Positions 43,118 to 52,866 of a stretch of DNA of 64,000 bases are shown here, piece after piece. The notes beneath the pieces were generated by a model. That model saw only the letters and a program-made list of their open reading frames with translations, was not told the origin of the DNA and made no database searches. Numbering within the stretch: position 1 is the first letter of the stretch; each line of letters opens with the position of its first letter. A program made the translations under genes and the position numbers. The DNA comes from DATKCT01 sp035513055 (GTDB taxonomy: Bacteria > Verrucomicrobiota > Verrucomicrobiia > Verrucomicrobiales > DEV007): contig DATKCT010000043.1 of assembly GCA_035513055.1 (NCBI GenBank), positions 1-64,000 on the forward strand, given 5' to 3'.

Positions 43118-44419
43118 ATGGGGAACACCCGGGAGACGATGCGCGAGGCGCAGTTGGAGAAGCTGAACCGGCTTTTGCGCGTTCTCAATGGATCGGAAAA
43201 CCGCTTTCAAGCGGCGCGGTTGAGCCGGGCCTGGAACGTGCTGCCCATTCGATCCATGGAAGCCTTTCGTTCGATGGTTCCCTGCACGACCCGGGAGGAG
43301 TTGACGCAGGATTTCCAGGAAAATCCTCCTTTCGGGACGAACCTGACCTTTCCCTTGGAGCGGTATACCCGTTATTGCCAGACCAGCGGAAGCACAGGCG
43401 AGCCGATGGCCTGGCTGGACACGCCGGAGAGCTGGGAGTCGATGCTGGGCTGCTGGAGGAAGGTCTATTCTGCGGCGGGGCTCGGCGAAGGGCGAGAGCG
43501 GATATTCTTCGCCTTTTCTTTCGGGCCCTTTTTGGGTTTTTGGACGGCGTATGAGGCGGCCTTGCAGTTAGGGCATTTGTGCATTCCCGGCGGAGGGATG
43601 AGCAGTCTGGCCCGGGCCGGCGCCATGCGGCGCGCCGGGGCGGCGGTGTTGTGTTGCACGCCGACTTACGCGATGCGACTGGGCCGGATGGTGCAAGAAG
43701 AGGGGGGCGAAGCTCCGCCAGTGGAGAAAGTGATCGTGGCCGGAGAACCGGGCGGGAGCATCCCGGCGACCCGCGCATGCATTTCAGCGCTGTGGAACGG
43801 GGCGCGCGTCTTTGATCATCACGGCATGACCGAGGTTGGGCCGGTGAGTTATGAAGAAAGCAGTGTGCCGGGATCGCTTCAGGTGATCGAGGAAAGTTAT
43901 CTGGCGGAGATTCTGGATCCCGGATCGGAATCGGAAACGCCGGAGGGCGAGACGGGGGAATTGGTGTTGACCACTCTGGACCGCGCGGCCTGTCCCCTGA
44001 TTCGTTACCGGACCGGTGATATGGTGCGGGGCCGCTTCACCCCCGGACTGAGTTTGGAAGGTGGAGTTCTGGGGCGGGTCGACGATATGGTTTTGGTGCG
44101 CGGCGTGAATGTCTATCCCTCGGCGATCGAAGGGATTCTGCGTCGCTTCCCTGAGGTCGTGGAATACCGTGTTCTGGAAATACGCAGGGATTCCATGACG
44201 GAACTGGAAATAGAAGTGGAAGGGCAAGCCGGAAGTCCTCGCGACTTGACCGAGCGCATTGGCGCGCGTCTGCGGGACCAGTTGCAGCTCCGCATTCCGG
44301 TGCGCTGGGCTACCCCCGGCAGTTTGCCGCTCCAAGAATTCAAAGCGCGGCGATGGGAGCGACAGACGATGGCTGCGGAGGAGCCGGCGCCGCGGGCATC
44401 TGGGGAACAGGAATCATGA
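43118..44419 (+). CDS. PaaK-like AMP-forming ligase (phenylacetate-CoA ligase family)
   Basis: The 433-residue protein has the ANL-superfamily P-loop YCQTSGSTGEPMAW (about 88-101), the segment DHHGMTEVGPVSYE for adenylate binding (about 232-245), TGDMVRGRF and a short C-terminal lid with VLVRGVNVYPSAIEGIL. It matches the PaaK family in layout and length. Members make acyl- or aryl-adenylates and CoA esters. Its stop overlaps the ABC ATPase start (ATGA), so the enzyme is translationally coupled to an exporter. The exact acid substrate is unknown. Confidence 0.87.
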   Translation: MGNTRETMREAQLEKLNRLLRVLNGSENRFQAARLSRAWNVLPIRSMEAFRSMVPCTTREELTQDFQENPPFGTNLTFPLERYTRYCQTSGSTGEPMAWLDTPESWESMLGCWRKVYSAAGLGEGRERIFFAFSFGPFLGFWTAYEAALQLGHLCIPGGGMSSLARAGAMRRAGAAVLCCTPTYAMRLGRMVQEEGGEAPPVEKVIVAGEPGGSIPATRACISALWNGARVFDHHGMTEVGPVSYEESSVPGSLQVIEESYLAEILDPGSESETPEGETGELVLTTLDRAACPLIRYRTGDMVRGRFTPGLSLEGGVLGRVDDMVLVRGVNVYPSAIEGILRRFPEVVEYRVLEIRRDSMTELEIEVEGQAGSPRDLTERIGARLRDQLQLRIPVRWATPGSLPLQEFKARRWERQTMAAEEPAPRASGEQES

Positions 44420-45090
44420 ACGCATTGGTTGAACTCGAGCAGGCGAGGAAATCTTATGGCGCCACGACGGTGCTGCGGGAAGTGGACTTGCGTTTGAAAG
44501 CAGGGCAGCGCCTCGCCATCGTCGGCCCCTCCGGATCAGGCAAGAGCACTTTGCTCAACCTGTTAGGGCTGTTGGACCATTTGGAGGGAGGAGTTTACCG
44601 CTTTGACGGGAGAAATGTATCCGGATTGAACGAGCGCGAGAAGGCGGCGGTGCGGAGCAAGGAAATCGGCTTTGTGTTTCAACTTCATCATCTGTTGCCG
44701 CAGATTACGGTGTTGGAGAACGCGCTTTTGCCGGCCTACGCCTTGCCGGAGAAGCCGGATTGGGCAGTGGTGGAAGAGCGGGCTCGGACTCTCTTGGAAC
44801 GTGTGGGAATGAGCGCGCATTTGGGAAAGTTGCCTGGTCAGTTGTCCGGCGGAGAACGGCAGCGGGTGGCGGTGGTCCGGGCCTTGGTGAACCGGCCGCG
44901 TCTGTTGTTGGCGGACGAACCGACCGGCGCGCTGGACCGGGTCAACGCTCATGCTCTGGCCGCGTTGCTCTTCGAGATTTCCGCGGACTCGGAGGCTTGT
45001 TTGGTTTTGGTCACGCACGATCCCGAGATCGCGGAGAAAGCCGGAGAGACATGGAGACTGGATGAAGGGAGGTTGGCGAGGCAATCATGA
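44416..45090 (+). CDS. ABC transporter ATP-binding protein, LolD/MacB-like
   Basis: The 224-residue ATPase has Walker A GPSGSGKS (37-44), Q-loop FVFQLHHLLPQITVLENALLPA typical of LolD-type proteins, signature LSGGE (143-147), Walker B LLLADEPTGALD (163-174) and H-loop VTHD. It belongs to the type VII (MacB/LolD/FtsE) group, which uses mechanotransmission rather than classical substrate translocation. It overlaps the upstream ligase and the downstream FtsX-type permease by 4 bp each. Confidence 0.94.
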   Translation: MNALVELEQARKSYGATTVLREVDLRLKAGQRLAIVGPSGSGKSTLLNLLGLLDHLEGGVYRFDGRNVSGLNEREKAAVRSKEIGFVFQLHHLLPQITVLENALLPAYALPEKPDWAVVEERARTLLERVGMSAHLGKLPGQLSGGERQRVAVVRALVNRPRLLLADEPTGALDRVNAHALAALLFEISADSEACLVLVTHDPEIAEKAGETWRLDEGRLARQS

Positions 45091-48000
45091 AGGTCCTGAT
45101 CTGGAAGAGCCTGCGGCATTATTGGAGGTCTTCTCTGGCGGTATTTGCGGGCGTCTGTCTGACCTCGGCGGTGTTGACCGGCGCCTTGTCTGTAGGGGAT
45201 TCTGTCAGAGCGGGACTGCGTGATTTGGCCGGCTCCCGGACCGGTCAGGCGACCCATGCCCTGGTGGGCAACGACCGCTTTTTCCGGGCGGCCTTGGGCC
45301 AGGAGATGGGAGAGGCTCTGGGTGTGCGCATCGCTTCCCTGTTGCAGGTGGATGGAACGGCTGCGGACGCGACGGGTTCGGCGAGGGCAAATGGCGTGCG
45401 GGTGTTGGGCGTGGACGCCGGGTTCAGCCGGTTGTCGCCCTCGGGTGAAGAATGGGATCTGGAACGTGGCGAAGCGGCTCTCAGCGCGGCTCTGGCTTCA
45501 CGCTTGGCGGCGGAGGTGGGCGACGAAGTGCTCTTGCGGGTGGAACGTCCGGGCGCCATCTCCCGGGATGCGCCGCTTTCCGGATCGACGGATGAAACCG
45601 AGACCCTTCGTTTGAGAGTGATCCGGCTGGTGTCCGACCGGGACTTCGGCCGTTTCAGTTTGGCGGCGGAGCAGGTTCCGCCCTTGAATGCCTTCGTGTC
45701 GCGCGATGAGTTAGGATCCGCGTTGGACAAAGCGGGGCGAGCCAACTTGGCGCTGTTCGCCGCTGCGGGAAGGACTGGCGAAGAGTTGAGCGGGATCGCC
45801 GGAGAGCGCTGGACTCTCGACGACGCCGATGCGGCGCTGGCCCCTACTGCCTTAGGCCTGCAATTGAGCAGCCGCCGGGTCCTGATCGACTCGGAAACCG
45901 AGAGGTTGGCTCGCGCGGAAGACCCGGCGGCGCGCGGCGTATTCACGTACTTGATCAACACAATCTCCAAGGCGGACCGGAGCACGCCCTACAGCATGGT
46001 CGCGGGAGTCGAGGCAGGCGCGGCGCCGGGAGCGGTGGTTCCGGAAGCCGGGAAAGCGATTCTTTCGCCATGGTTGGCGGAGGATCTGGCGGCGCAGCCC
46101 GGCGACGAGATCACCCTGAGCTATTATGTTTTCGCTCCTGGGCGCAGGCTCGAGGAACAGGACGCGAAATTCATGGCGCAAGGGATCCTGACGGAGAATC
46201 ATGAGGCCTTGGTTCCGGCCTGGACGCCTGGATTTCCCGGCGTTTCCGATGCGGAGAACTGCCGTGACTGGGATCCGGGGATTCCGGTGGAGTTGGACCG
46301 GATCCGGGACAAGGACGAGGAGTATTGGGACATCTACAAGGGAACTCCCAAGGCCTTCATCCGGCTCGACGACGCCCAACCTTTGTGGTCCAACCGATTC
46401 GGCAACCTGACCTCGCTCCTTTTCTCCGGGGAGATGGAGGAGGAAACCTTGCGTGGGCGATTGGATGCGGCGGCGCTCCCCGGGCCCTATGGAGTGGACT
46501 TGGTTCCCGTGCAGGAGGAGGCCGAGGCGGCGGTGCGGAACTCGCTTGATCTTGGGCAATACCTGGCTTATTTCAGCTTCTTTTTGATATTGGCAGGCCT
46601 GATTTTGACGGCTTTGCTCTTTGTGTTCGGTCTGGATCAGCGGCGGGAACAGATCGGGCTGCTCATGGCGCTGGGGTTTCCGGCCAGCCGGGTGCGCAAT
46701 CTCTTCCTCATCGAGGGCGGGGTGCTGTCGCTTTTGGGAGCGGCCGCCGGGATCGCCGGTGGGGTGATCTTCGCCTGGCTGGCGATGCGGGGCTTGGAAA
46801 CGGTGTGGAAGGGAGCGGCCGCCGGAATTCCGATTCGTTATGCCCCGTCCTGGATCTCGCTGGTCGCTGGAGCGCTTGGAGTGCATCTCCTTGCCATGTT
46901 AGCCATCGTGATCGCAGGCTGGGGCATTCGCAAGGAGAGTCCCGCGCGCATTCTCGGCGGCGGACGGGAGGAGATAGTGCGGTCGCCCCGTTCTTTCTGG
47001 CGTTCGGCATCCTTTTGGTGCGTCCCTTTGACCCTGACCGGAGCGGGCTTGTTGTTGGCCGGCGCGGGTGAGCGAGGGGCGATGGCTCAGGCCGGAGCGT
47101 TCTTCGGCGCGGGAGGCTTGCTGCTCATCGGCGGGCTGTGCGCCGCGGCGTTTCTCCTCCGGCGCGCCGGCGTGCTCTGGCCAGAGAAGCGGAATCTGCC
47201 CATGCTTGGACTTCGCAATGCGGGACGGCGCCGAGGCCGGAGTTTGGCGGTGCTTGGAATGATGGCGGCGGGAGTGTTCATGATCACGGCGGTGAATTCG
47301 TTCCGGCTTGATGCCGCGCGGGAGACAGGCCGGCGGGACGGAGGCACTGGGGGCTTTGCCTTCGTGGGAGAAAGCAGTTTGGCGGTATACGAGGATCTGG
47401 ACCGCGCGGCGGGACGTGAAGCCTACAATCTCGACGAGGACAGCGAGTTCTCCGTGGTGTCGTTTCGGGTCCGCGACGGAGAAGAAGCGAGCTGTTTGAA
47501 TCTGAACCGGGCTCAAAAACCGCGATTGATGGCGGTCGACCCTGCGGCGTTGGCGGGACGGGGCGCGTTCGCCTTCGCGAATGTTGAGGGTTCGCTGGAA
47601 GAGGGCGAATCTCCATGGCTGCTGTTGGAGCCGCCTCGAGAAGCAGAGGATACGGCGGCGCTGCCGGCGATAATGGATCAGAATTCGGCTCTGTACGCCC
47701 TCGGCCTTCAGTTAGGGGACACTCTCGAATACGAAGACGATTCCGGGCGGAGCTTTTCGGTGCGTTTGGCGGGTCTGTTGCGCAATTCCGTGCTGCAGGG
47801 AAACGTGATCATCGCGGAAGACGCCTTTCTACGGAAGTTTCCGGGTTCCGGCGGCTACCGGTACTTTCTGGTGGAAGGGGAAGCCGGAGACGTGGAAGAG
47901 GCGGGGCGGGATTTGACGCGAATGTTGGAGAGCCGGGGCTTGGCCCTAACGCCGGCAGCATTGCGCCTGGCCGAGTTCAATCAGGTACAGAACACCTACT

Positions 48001-48374
48001 TGCAGATTTTTTCGACGTTAGGCGGACTCGGATTGGCGTTGGGCGCTGTGGGGCTGGGGGTGGTGCTGGCCCGGAACATGATGGAGCGGCGAGGGGAGTT
48101 GGCCCTGATGCAGGCGGTGGGCTTCACCCGGACGCGCCTGTCGAGATTGGTATTGGCTGAGCACTGGTTTCTGCACCTGAGCGCTGTCGGATTGGGTTTG
48201 ACCGCGGCTTTGCTGGCGGTGGCTCCGGTGATTGGGAGTGCGGGACAAGATTTTCCGGCCGGGTTGCTTTCCGGCCTCGTGGGGGCCATTTTGTTCGGAG
48301 GGCTGGCGTTTTGTTGGCTGGCGGCGCGCTGGACCATGCGACAGCCGCTCTTGGAATCGTTGCGCAACGAATAG
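45087..48374 (+). CDS. Giant FtsX-type ABC permease
   Basis: The 1095-residue permease has an N-terminal helix (about 12-35), a large periplasmic domain (about 40-480) and a first FtsX block (about 485-640, LAYFSFFLILAGLILTALLFVFGLDQRREQIGLLMALGFPASRVRNLF). A middle helix pair, a second periplasmic domain (about 735-960) and a second FtsX block (about 965-1095, with LALMQAVGFTRTRLSRLVLAEHWFL) follow. This ten-helix, two-block arrangement resembles the large LolE/YbbP-like permeases. With the LolD-like ATPase it would move lipids, lipoproteins or a hydrophobic product out of the inner membrane. ATGA overlap with the ATPase. Confidence 0.9.
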   Translation: MKVLIWKSLRHYWRSSLAVFAGVCLTSAVLTGALSVGDSVRAGLRDLAGSRTGQATHALVGNDRFFRAALGQEMGEALGVRIASLLQVDGTAADATGSARANGVRVLGVDAGFSRLSPSGEEWDLERGEAALSAALASRLAAEVGDEVLLRVERPGAISRDAPLSGSTDETETLRLRVIRLVSDRDFGRFSLAAEQVPPLNAFVSRDELGSALDKAGRANLALFAAAGRTGEELSGIAGERWTLDDADAALAPTALGLQLSSRRVLIDSETERLARAEDPAARGVFTYLINTISKADRSTPYSMVAGVEAGAAPGAVVPEAGKAILSPWLAEDLAAQPGDEITLSYYVFAPGRRLEEQDAKFMAQGILTENHEALVPAWTPGFPGVSDAENCRDWDPGIPVELDRIRDKDEEYWDIYKGTPKAFIRLDDAQPLWSNRFGNLTSLLFSGEMEEETLRGRLDAAALPGPYGVDLVPVQEEAEAAVRNSLDLGQYLAYFSFFLILAGLILTALLFVFGLDQRREQIGLLMALGFPASRVRNLFLIEGGVLSLLGAAAGIAGGVIFAWLAMRGLETVWKGAAAGIPIRYAPSWISLVAGALGVHLLAMLAIVIAGWGIRKESPARILGGGREEIVRSPRSFWRSASFWCVPLTLTGAGLLLAGAGERGAMAQAGAFFGAGGLLLIGGLCAAAFLLRRAGVLWPEKRNLPMLGLRNAGRRRGRSLAVLGMMAAGVFMITAVNSFRLDAARETGRRDGGTGGFAFVGESSLAVYEDLDRAAGREAYNLDEDSEFSVVSFRVRDGEEASCLNLNRAQKPRLMAVDPAALAGRGAFAFANVEGSLEEGESPWLLLEPPREAEDTAALPAIMDQNSALYALGLQLGDTLEYEDDSGRSFSVRLAGLLRNSVLQGNVIIAEDAFLRKFPGSGGYRYFLVEGEAGDVEEAGRDLTRMLESRGLALTPAALRLAEFNQVQNTYLQIFSTLGGLGLALGAVGLGVVLARNMMERRGELALMQAVGFTRTRLSRLVLAEHWFLHLSAVGLGLTAALLAVAPVIGSAGQDFPAGLLSGLVGAILFGGLAFCWLAARWTMRQPLLESLRNE

Positions 48375-48376
48375 CT

Positions 48377-49024
48377 ATGAGAATGTTTTGGTTGGCAGTG
48401 CTGCTCGCCGGGCCACTGGCGGGCGCGGAGGAATCCGAATGGAAGACGGTCGCGACGGAAGACCTGAGTGCCGCGGAAGCAGGCGCTCCCGCGGAAGCGC
48501 TTTTCGTGGTCGATGGCGGATGGGAGGTCGTGGAGGAAGCGGGAGAGAAGTATTTGCAGATGCCCGGGTCTCCCATTGTGGAGGGCGGGATCCTCTTTGG
48601 ACCATCCACGAAAGGGGGCTCCGCAGTGGAAGCCCGGGCCCGAGGTTACCGGCGGGGGCGGAGTAATCCTCGGTTTGGCGTTGGTGTGCACGGGATTTCG
48701 GGGTTCCGGCTGCGAGTCGTGCCGGCGCGGAACTTGGTCGAGTTGATCCGGAACGAGGAAGAGGTGGTCAACGCGGCCTATGACTGGAAACCCGATGCTT
48801 GGTTGCGTTTGCGGCTCGAAGTGCGGCAGGTTGGGGAGACGTGGAAGGTCCGGGGGTGGGTCTGGCCCGACGGCGAGGAGCGGCCGGAGAAACCGGCGAT
48901 CGAGCATGAGAATGCGGAAGCGGTGGGGCAGGGGAAGGCCTCGATTTGGGCCACGCCGTACTCGAGCCGGGGGATCGAGTTCGACGATCTGCGTTCGGAA
49001 CAGCCCGCAGACGCCGGGAGTTAG
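48377..49024 (+). CDS. Secreted protein of concanavalin-like appearance, unknown
   Basis: The 215-residue protein has a signal peptide (about 1-18, LLAGPLAGAEE). It is beta-rich with a pattern (GGILFGPSTKGGSAVEARARGY...FGVGVHGISGFRLRVVPARNLVELI...WKPDAWLRLRLEVRQVG) reminiscent of concanavalin-like folds such as DUF1080. No catalytic residues are recognised. It starts 2 bp after the permease stop, so it is probably the periplasmic partner of the ABC system. It converges with the minus-strand gene at 49082. Confidence 0.72.
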   Translation: MRMFWLAVLLAGPLAGAEESEWKTVATEDLSAAEAGAPAEALFVVDGGWEVVEEAGEKYLQMPGSPIVEGGILFGPSTKGGSAVEARARGYRRGRSNPRFGVGVHGISGFRLRVVPARNLVELIRNEEEVVNAAYDWKPDAWLRLRLEVRQVGETWKVRGWVWPDGEERPEKPAIEHENAEAVGQGKASIWATPYSSRGIEFDDLRSEQPADAGS

Positions 49025-49028
49025 GGAA

Positions 49029-49050
49029 GGCTCACGTTTTTGGGTGAGCT
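49029..49050. terminator. Possible bidirectional hairpin between convergent genes
   Basis: The sequence GGCTCAC (49029-49035) pairs with GTGAGCT (49044-49050) around an 8-nt loop, with one G-T pair. The hairpin lies between two convergent stop codons. No T-run follows on either strand, so intrinsic termination is uncertain. Confidence 0.35.
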
Positions 49051-49081
49051 GTCCAGAGGTATGACGGAGAAGATCTTGGAC

Positions 49082-50989
49082 TTACTCCTGGATCAAGACA
49101 TCATCGACGAACCATCCCGGACCGCCATCGTCGGCGGCGACGAACTCGAACTCGACGTAGACTTTTCTCCCGACGGAAGCGACCGGGAGCGAAAACTGCT
49201 CCCATCCGCCGGTGTCCGCCGTGAAGTAACCGGGGTCTCCCTCGCCAGGGGCTTCCAGCTCGCTTCCGTTCTCGTCGAGAATCGTGACTCTGGCGGCGAC
49301 GATTCCGTTTCCGTCGAGATAATGCCAGTAGGAGAGGGTGACAGGTTGGAGGAAGGTGGTGAGGTCGACGAGCGGCGATCGCAGGAAGATATGAGACCCT
49401 GCGGTGACGTCGCTTTCAAGTCCGGTCCCGGCGCATTGGGTTCCGCCATGGGCAGCGCCGGGGCCATTGGCCGGTGGTCCGGCTTCCCATTCCGTGGAAC
49501 CGGTGTTTGTCGCTTTTGCGCCCGTTGTCCAACCGCCGAGTCCGGATTCGAAGTTTTCATTCAGAGGGGGCGCGGCGCCGGACACGCTGATGCGGTAGTA
49601 GAGGTCCGTGTCAAGGGGTGGATCCTCATGGAGAAACGTCGTGAAGACGGCGCCCGATGCGCCGGCAATTCCGGTGGCGAGATTCTGCCAGTCATCCTCC
49701 AGAAGGCTGGTGCTGATGTCTACGGCGTAAGCCTGGCGATCCGAGGAGAACCAACTGACCGACACGGTTTGAGCGGCGAAGTCCGCCGAGATGTCTCGAA
49801 TGGCCAGAGGCACATTCGCAGTGTCGATGATGCGGAGGTTGTCGATGTTCAGGTAAGTTCCGTCCGCGCCCCAGGGGCCATTGTTGATGATCAGGAGGCG
49901 TGGATTGAGGTCCTCGGGATTGGAGGGATCAAAGGTGGGAAAGGGCACCTGATCGAGCTGGAGAGAGAACGTCCGGGTCTGACCTTCCATCCCCGCCGGA
50001 CGGCCCAGGGTATGGGGTACGATGTCCGCCAGGGTATGGACGGCAAGGACGTACCAATCTCCGCTCCATTGATCGCTGGTTGTGGGAAACGCGACGTCGA
50101 AGCGCAACGTATAACGGCTTCGAGCTTCCTGGGGCAGCAGAAGGATGCTTGCGAGGTCCTTAAGAGAGAGGTTGAAATCCGCGCCCCAGGCTCCTACGCC
50201 GCTGATATCGACCTGGAGACTTTTCTCGCCCTCGGTGACGCGATTGTCATCGAGCCCGGAACGAGTGTAGGAAGCATAGGTGGTGCGGGGAGTTGCTCCC
50301 CAGTCGGTGAAGTCGGAGGCCCGGCCAACATCCTCCTCGAAGGAATCGAGCACGGTGACCACCGGGACGGAACCGGGCGCGTAGGTGTCGACGAGGCGGA
50401 TGTTGTCCAGGTAGAGATCAAGGGAGGTGAAGGGGTTCTCGGTGGTGTCGAAGTTCGAGGCGAAATTCAGAACGACCTGGCCCTCGCCATTTACTGGAAG
50501 TTCCGGTTCCATGAGATCGAGGGCGAAGGACATGGCTCGGATGCCGGGCCCGGCTTCTAACTGACCCGGAGTGCGATCCCCGATGAATCCAGTGGTGTTG
50601 ATCCAAGGGATGAGGTCTCCCGTTGCCGGGAAAAGCATATCATAGCGAAGAATATAGCGGCCTTCCTCACGGGAAGCTGCGGCGTTCTTGAGGATTTCCG
50701 ACGCCTCGGATGAAAGCGTCACGCCAAAGTCCGAACTCCAGAATTTCCGCTCGCGAAGCGTGATCTGAAGAGCCCTTTCTCCGTGGGTGACGGCGATGTC
50801 GTCAGCGGCGGTTTTGCTATAGTGGATGAGATCGACGAGGCCATCTGCGCCGCGACCCCCGCCCCAGTCCATCGGCTGCACATTGCCGATACCGTCTTCA
50901 AAGGATTCGAGAATAGTTTCGGTGGACGCCAACAGTCCTGTGGCGCAGCACCAAACCATTGAGACTACGGCGATAGCAGAGGTTTTCAT
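49082..50989 (-). CDS. Secreted modular protein with repeated beta-sandwich units
   Basis: The 635-residue protein has a signal peptide (about 1-22, MKTSAIAVVSMVWCCATGLLAS). Two similar units follow, starting ILESFEDGIGNVQPMDWGG (about 26) and VLDSFEEDVGRASDFTDWGA (about 205), each containing LQI/LQVDIS-type strands and xLRFDxxFPTTxD. They look like carbohydrate-binding or jelly-roll modules. The C-terminal part (about 480-635, LNENFESGLGGWTTGA...YFTADTGGWEQFSLPV...GPGWFVDDVLI) is MAM-like. The ATG at 50989 lies just below a pyrimidine-rich leader and an 11-bp tandem repeat. No catalytic motif is seen. Confidence 0.82.
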   Translation of the reverse strand: MKTSAIAVVSMVWCCATGLLASTETILESFEDGIGNVQPMDWGGGRGADGLVDLIHYSKTAADDIAVTHGERALQITLRERKFWSSDFGVTLSSEASEILKNAAASREEGRYILRYDMLFPATGDLIPWINTTGFIGDRTPGQLEAGPGIRAMSFALDLMEPELPVNGEGQVVLNFASNFDTTENPFTSLDLYLDNIRLVDTYAPGSVPVVTVLDSFEEDVGRASDFTDWGATPRTTYASYTRSGLDDNRVTEGEKSLQVDISGVGAWGADFNLSLKDLASILLLPQEARSRYTLRFDVAFPTTSDQWSGDWYVLAVHTLADIVPHTLGRPAGMEGQTRTFSLQLDQVPFPTFDPSNPEDLNPRLLIINNGPWGADGTYLNIDNLRIIDTANVPLAIRDISADFAAQTVSVSWFSSDRQAYAVDISTSLLEDDWQNLATGIAGASGAVFTTFLHEDPPLDTDLYYRISVSGAAPPLNENFESGLGGWTTGAKATNTGSTEWEAGPPANGPGAAHGGTQCAGTGLESDVTAGSHIFLRSPLVDLTTFLQPVTLSYWHYLDGNGIVAARVTILDENGSELEAPGEGDPGYFTADTGGWEQFSLPVASVGRKVYVEFEFVAADDGGPGWFVDDVLIQE

Positions 50990-51004
50990 GGGGGTGGGGG
51001 CGGG

Positions 51005-51048
51005 AAGGAAGGGCAAAGGAAGGGCAAAGGAAGGGCAAAGGAAGGGCA
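51005..51048. repeat. Tandem repeat, 4 x 11 bp (AAGGAAGGGCA)
   Basis: Four perfect copies of AAGGAAGGGCA lie end to end. They sit 16-59 bp upstream of the ATG of the minus-strand secreted-protein gene (50989), on the leader or promoter side. An open frame runs through them upstream of that ATG, so if they were translated a change of one unit would shift the frame. Confidence 0.93.
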
Positions 51049-51096
51049 ACCTTGCCTATGTGATGAGTACTTTTTACCAAAAGGGGCGGCTCGCCG

Positions 51097-52845
51097 TCAA
51101 GGAGAAAGAGAGTTCGCCGTGGGGTCGCTGCGTTGCGGCTTTTTCTCCCGATAGAGTTCGAGGGCGTGGCGGAGGCGAGCGACTGCGGTCTGGTCGCGGC
51201 GGTCTTGGGCGAGGCGGAGCCCTGTTTGGGCGGTGTGGAGGGCGTCGGCGAAGGCGCCGGTCTCCGCCAGAGCGGCGGCGAGGGTGTCGTAGGCGCCCGG
51301 CGATGGATCCGGATGAACGGCGATCGCCCGCCGGGCCCAGCGGAGAGCTTCGACTCCATTGCGGAGACCGGCGTCCGGGTGTGTCGACAGACTCCAGGCC
51401 AGGTTGTTCATGATGGCCCGGTTGGAAGGATCCAGTTCGAGAGATCGACGGTAGAAGGCGATGCCGTCGCCAGCGCGCCCGGCCTTCAACAGCAGTCGCT
51501 CGGCGAGGCCGCCCAGGACGAGGGGGTAATTGGGGCTGGAGACAAAGGAAGGTTCTCGGGCCCGCAAGAGGCTCGCGGCTTCATCGAGCAGCCCATGGCG
51601 CAAAAGGGTGACCGGAACATAAAGCGCGTGAAAGGATGGATTGTCAGGGCGGAGCCAAATGCCGGGGAACGGCGTGGCGGCAGCGAGGCGTGCCGAAGGT
51701 TCCGCGTCGATGCGGCGCCGGTCCGCGAGAATCCGTTCGAGCGGGGTTTCGCCGAGATAGACGGCGGCGAGCCAGCCCCCGGGCGCGATGAGAAAGCTCG
51801 AGGGAACTGGCAGCGGATTCTCCATTCCCAGCAGGTTGCGGACGGTCTGGTCGAGGATCTCGGTGGTCACAATGGCGGCGGCGGCGGAGCGGTGCGGAAA
51901 GGAGATGCCGGCGAGGAAAGCGGTTTCTCGATCGCCGCCCGTCCGCGAGTCGTGCAAGGCGACGACTTCGAGGCCTTCCTGAGCGAGCTGATCCCGGGCC
52001 GCGGCTAGTCCTTGGAGTTCCGCATGGCAGGGAACGCACCATTCCGCCCAGAGAACCAGGAGTTGGGCGCGCCCACCTTCCGGCGAGTTGAGAGGCTCCG
52101 TGTTTCCTGCGCCGTCCGAGACGGGAAGCGCGGGAAGCGGCACGCGATGGCTCAGCCAGAGACGGCCTCGACTGGTTTGTGGGACTGCGGTGGGGATGTC
52201 AGAGGCTTCGGGAGAAGGCTGCTGCGGCGGTGGCTGTGGAGTTAGGCTCGAGGAACCTTCGGTGATCAGGTAACTGCGATTGATCGCCGGTTCGCGAAAC
52301 TCCTGAATCAATCCCGACGGCCAGCGGATGCGAATCCGCGCGACGCTTCCCTCTCTTCCCAGTCCCGCATGGATCCAGCGAGTGGACTGGGCGAGAAATC
52401 CTTCGCCGGCGCGGACCGACCGCACGCGAGTGAGCCCGTCGTTCCCGGCGATTTCGACGCGGGCGCCTACGGCATCGCGGTTCGAAGCGGCGCCGCGGAG
52501 AAGCAGGCGGATCCAGTTCCCCTGGGCGGAGATGCGGTTGTGCAAGAAGCGAACGCGGGGAGAGGTCCGGCTGGCGGTCCAAACGTCCACGGCGCCATCG
52601 GCATCCCAGTCCATGAGGGCGACAGGCCGGGCATCGTCGAGGTGGTCGAACCCGGCGAGAGCGGAGACGGTGGCAAAGGCGTCGCCTCCAAGGTTGAGGA
52701 AAGCGCAATTGCGTTCGTAGCCGCTCAGCGTGCCGCCGCTGCGAATGAGATCGTTGATTTCCCGGGTGCGCCTGAGGTAGGCCGAGCGCGGACCTTCGCG
52801 GGCGGTGCGATCGATTTCTTCCGGGGTCACCGGGGAGTGCGACAA
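51097..52845 (-). pseudogene. C-terminal half of split VCBS gene: UnbV domain, thioredoxin-like domain and TPR
   Basis: The segment of 582 residues starts in the middle of a VCBS protein and has no own signal peptide. It contains a last FG-GAP-like loop (DWDADGAVDVW), an ASPIC/UnbV domain (about 105-195), a thioredoxin-like domain with WCVPC (about 265-269) and TPR-type helices near the C-terminus (about 440-560). It is in the same frame as the upstream half (52867-54639), separated only by a TGA at 52867-52869. The codons after that TGA (SFYWRQVLSHSP) continue the family pattern. The gene is most likely interrupted by a single nonsense change, or this is a sequencing error or readthrough. 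It could also be made separately from an internal start. Confidence 0.72.
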
Positions 52846-52866
52846 GACCTGCCGCCAGTAAAAGCT

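Noticed and set aside
49040..50560. Open frame of 506 codons on the plus strand
   Set aside because: It is antisense to the secreted modular protein, which has a signal peptide and repeated units.
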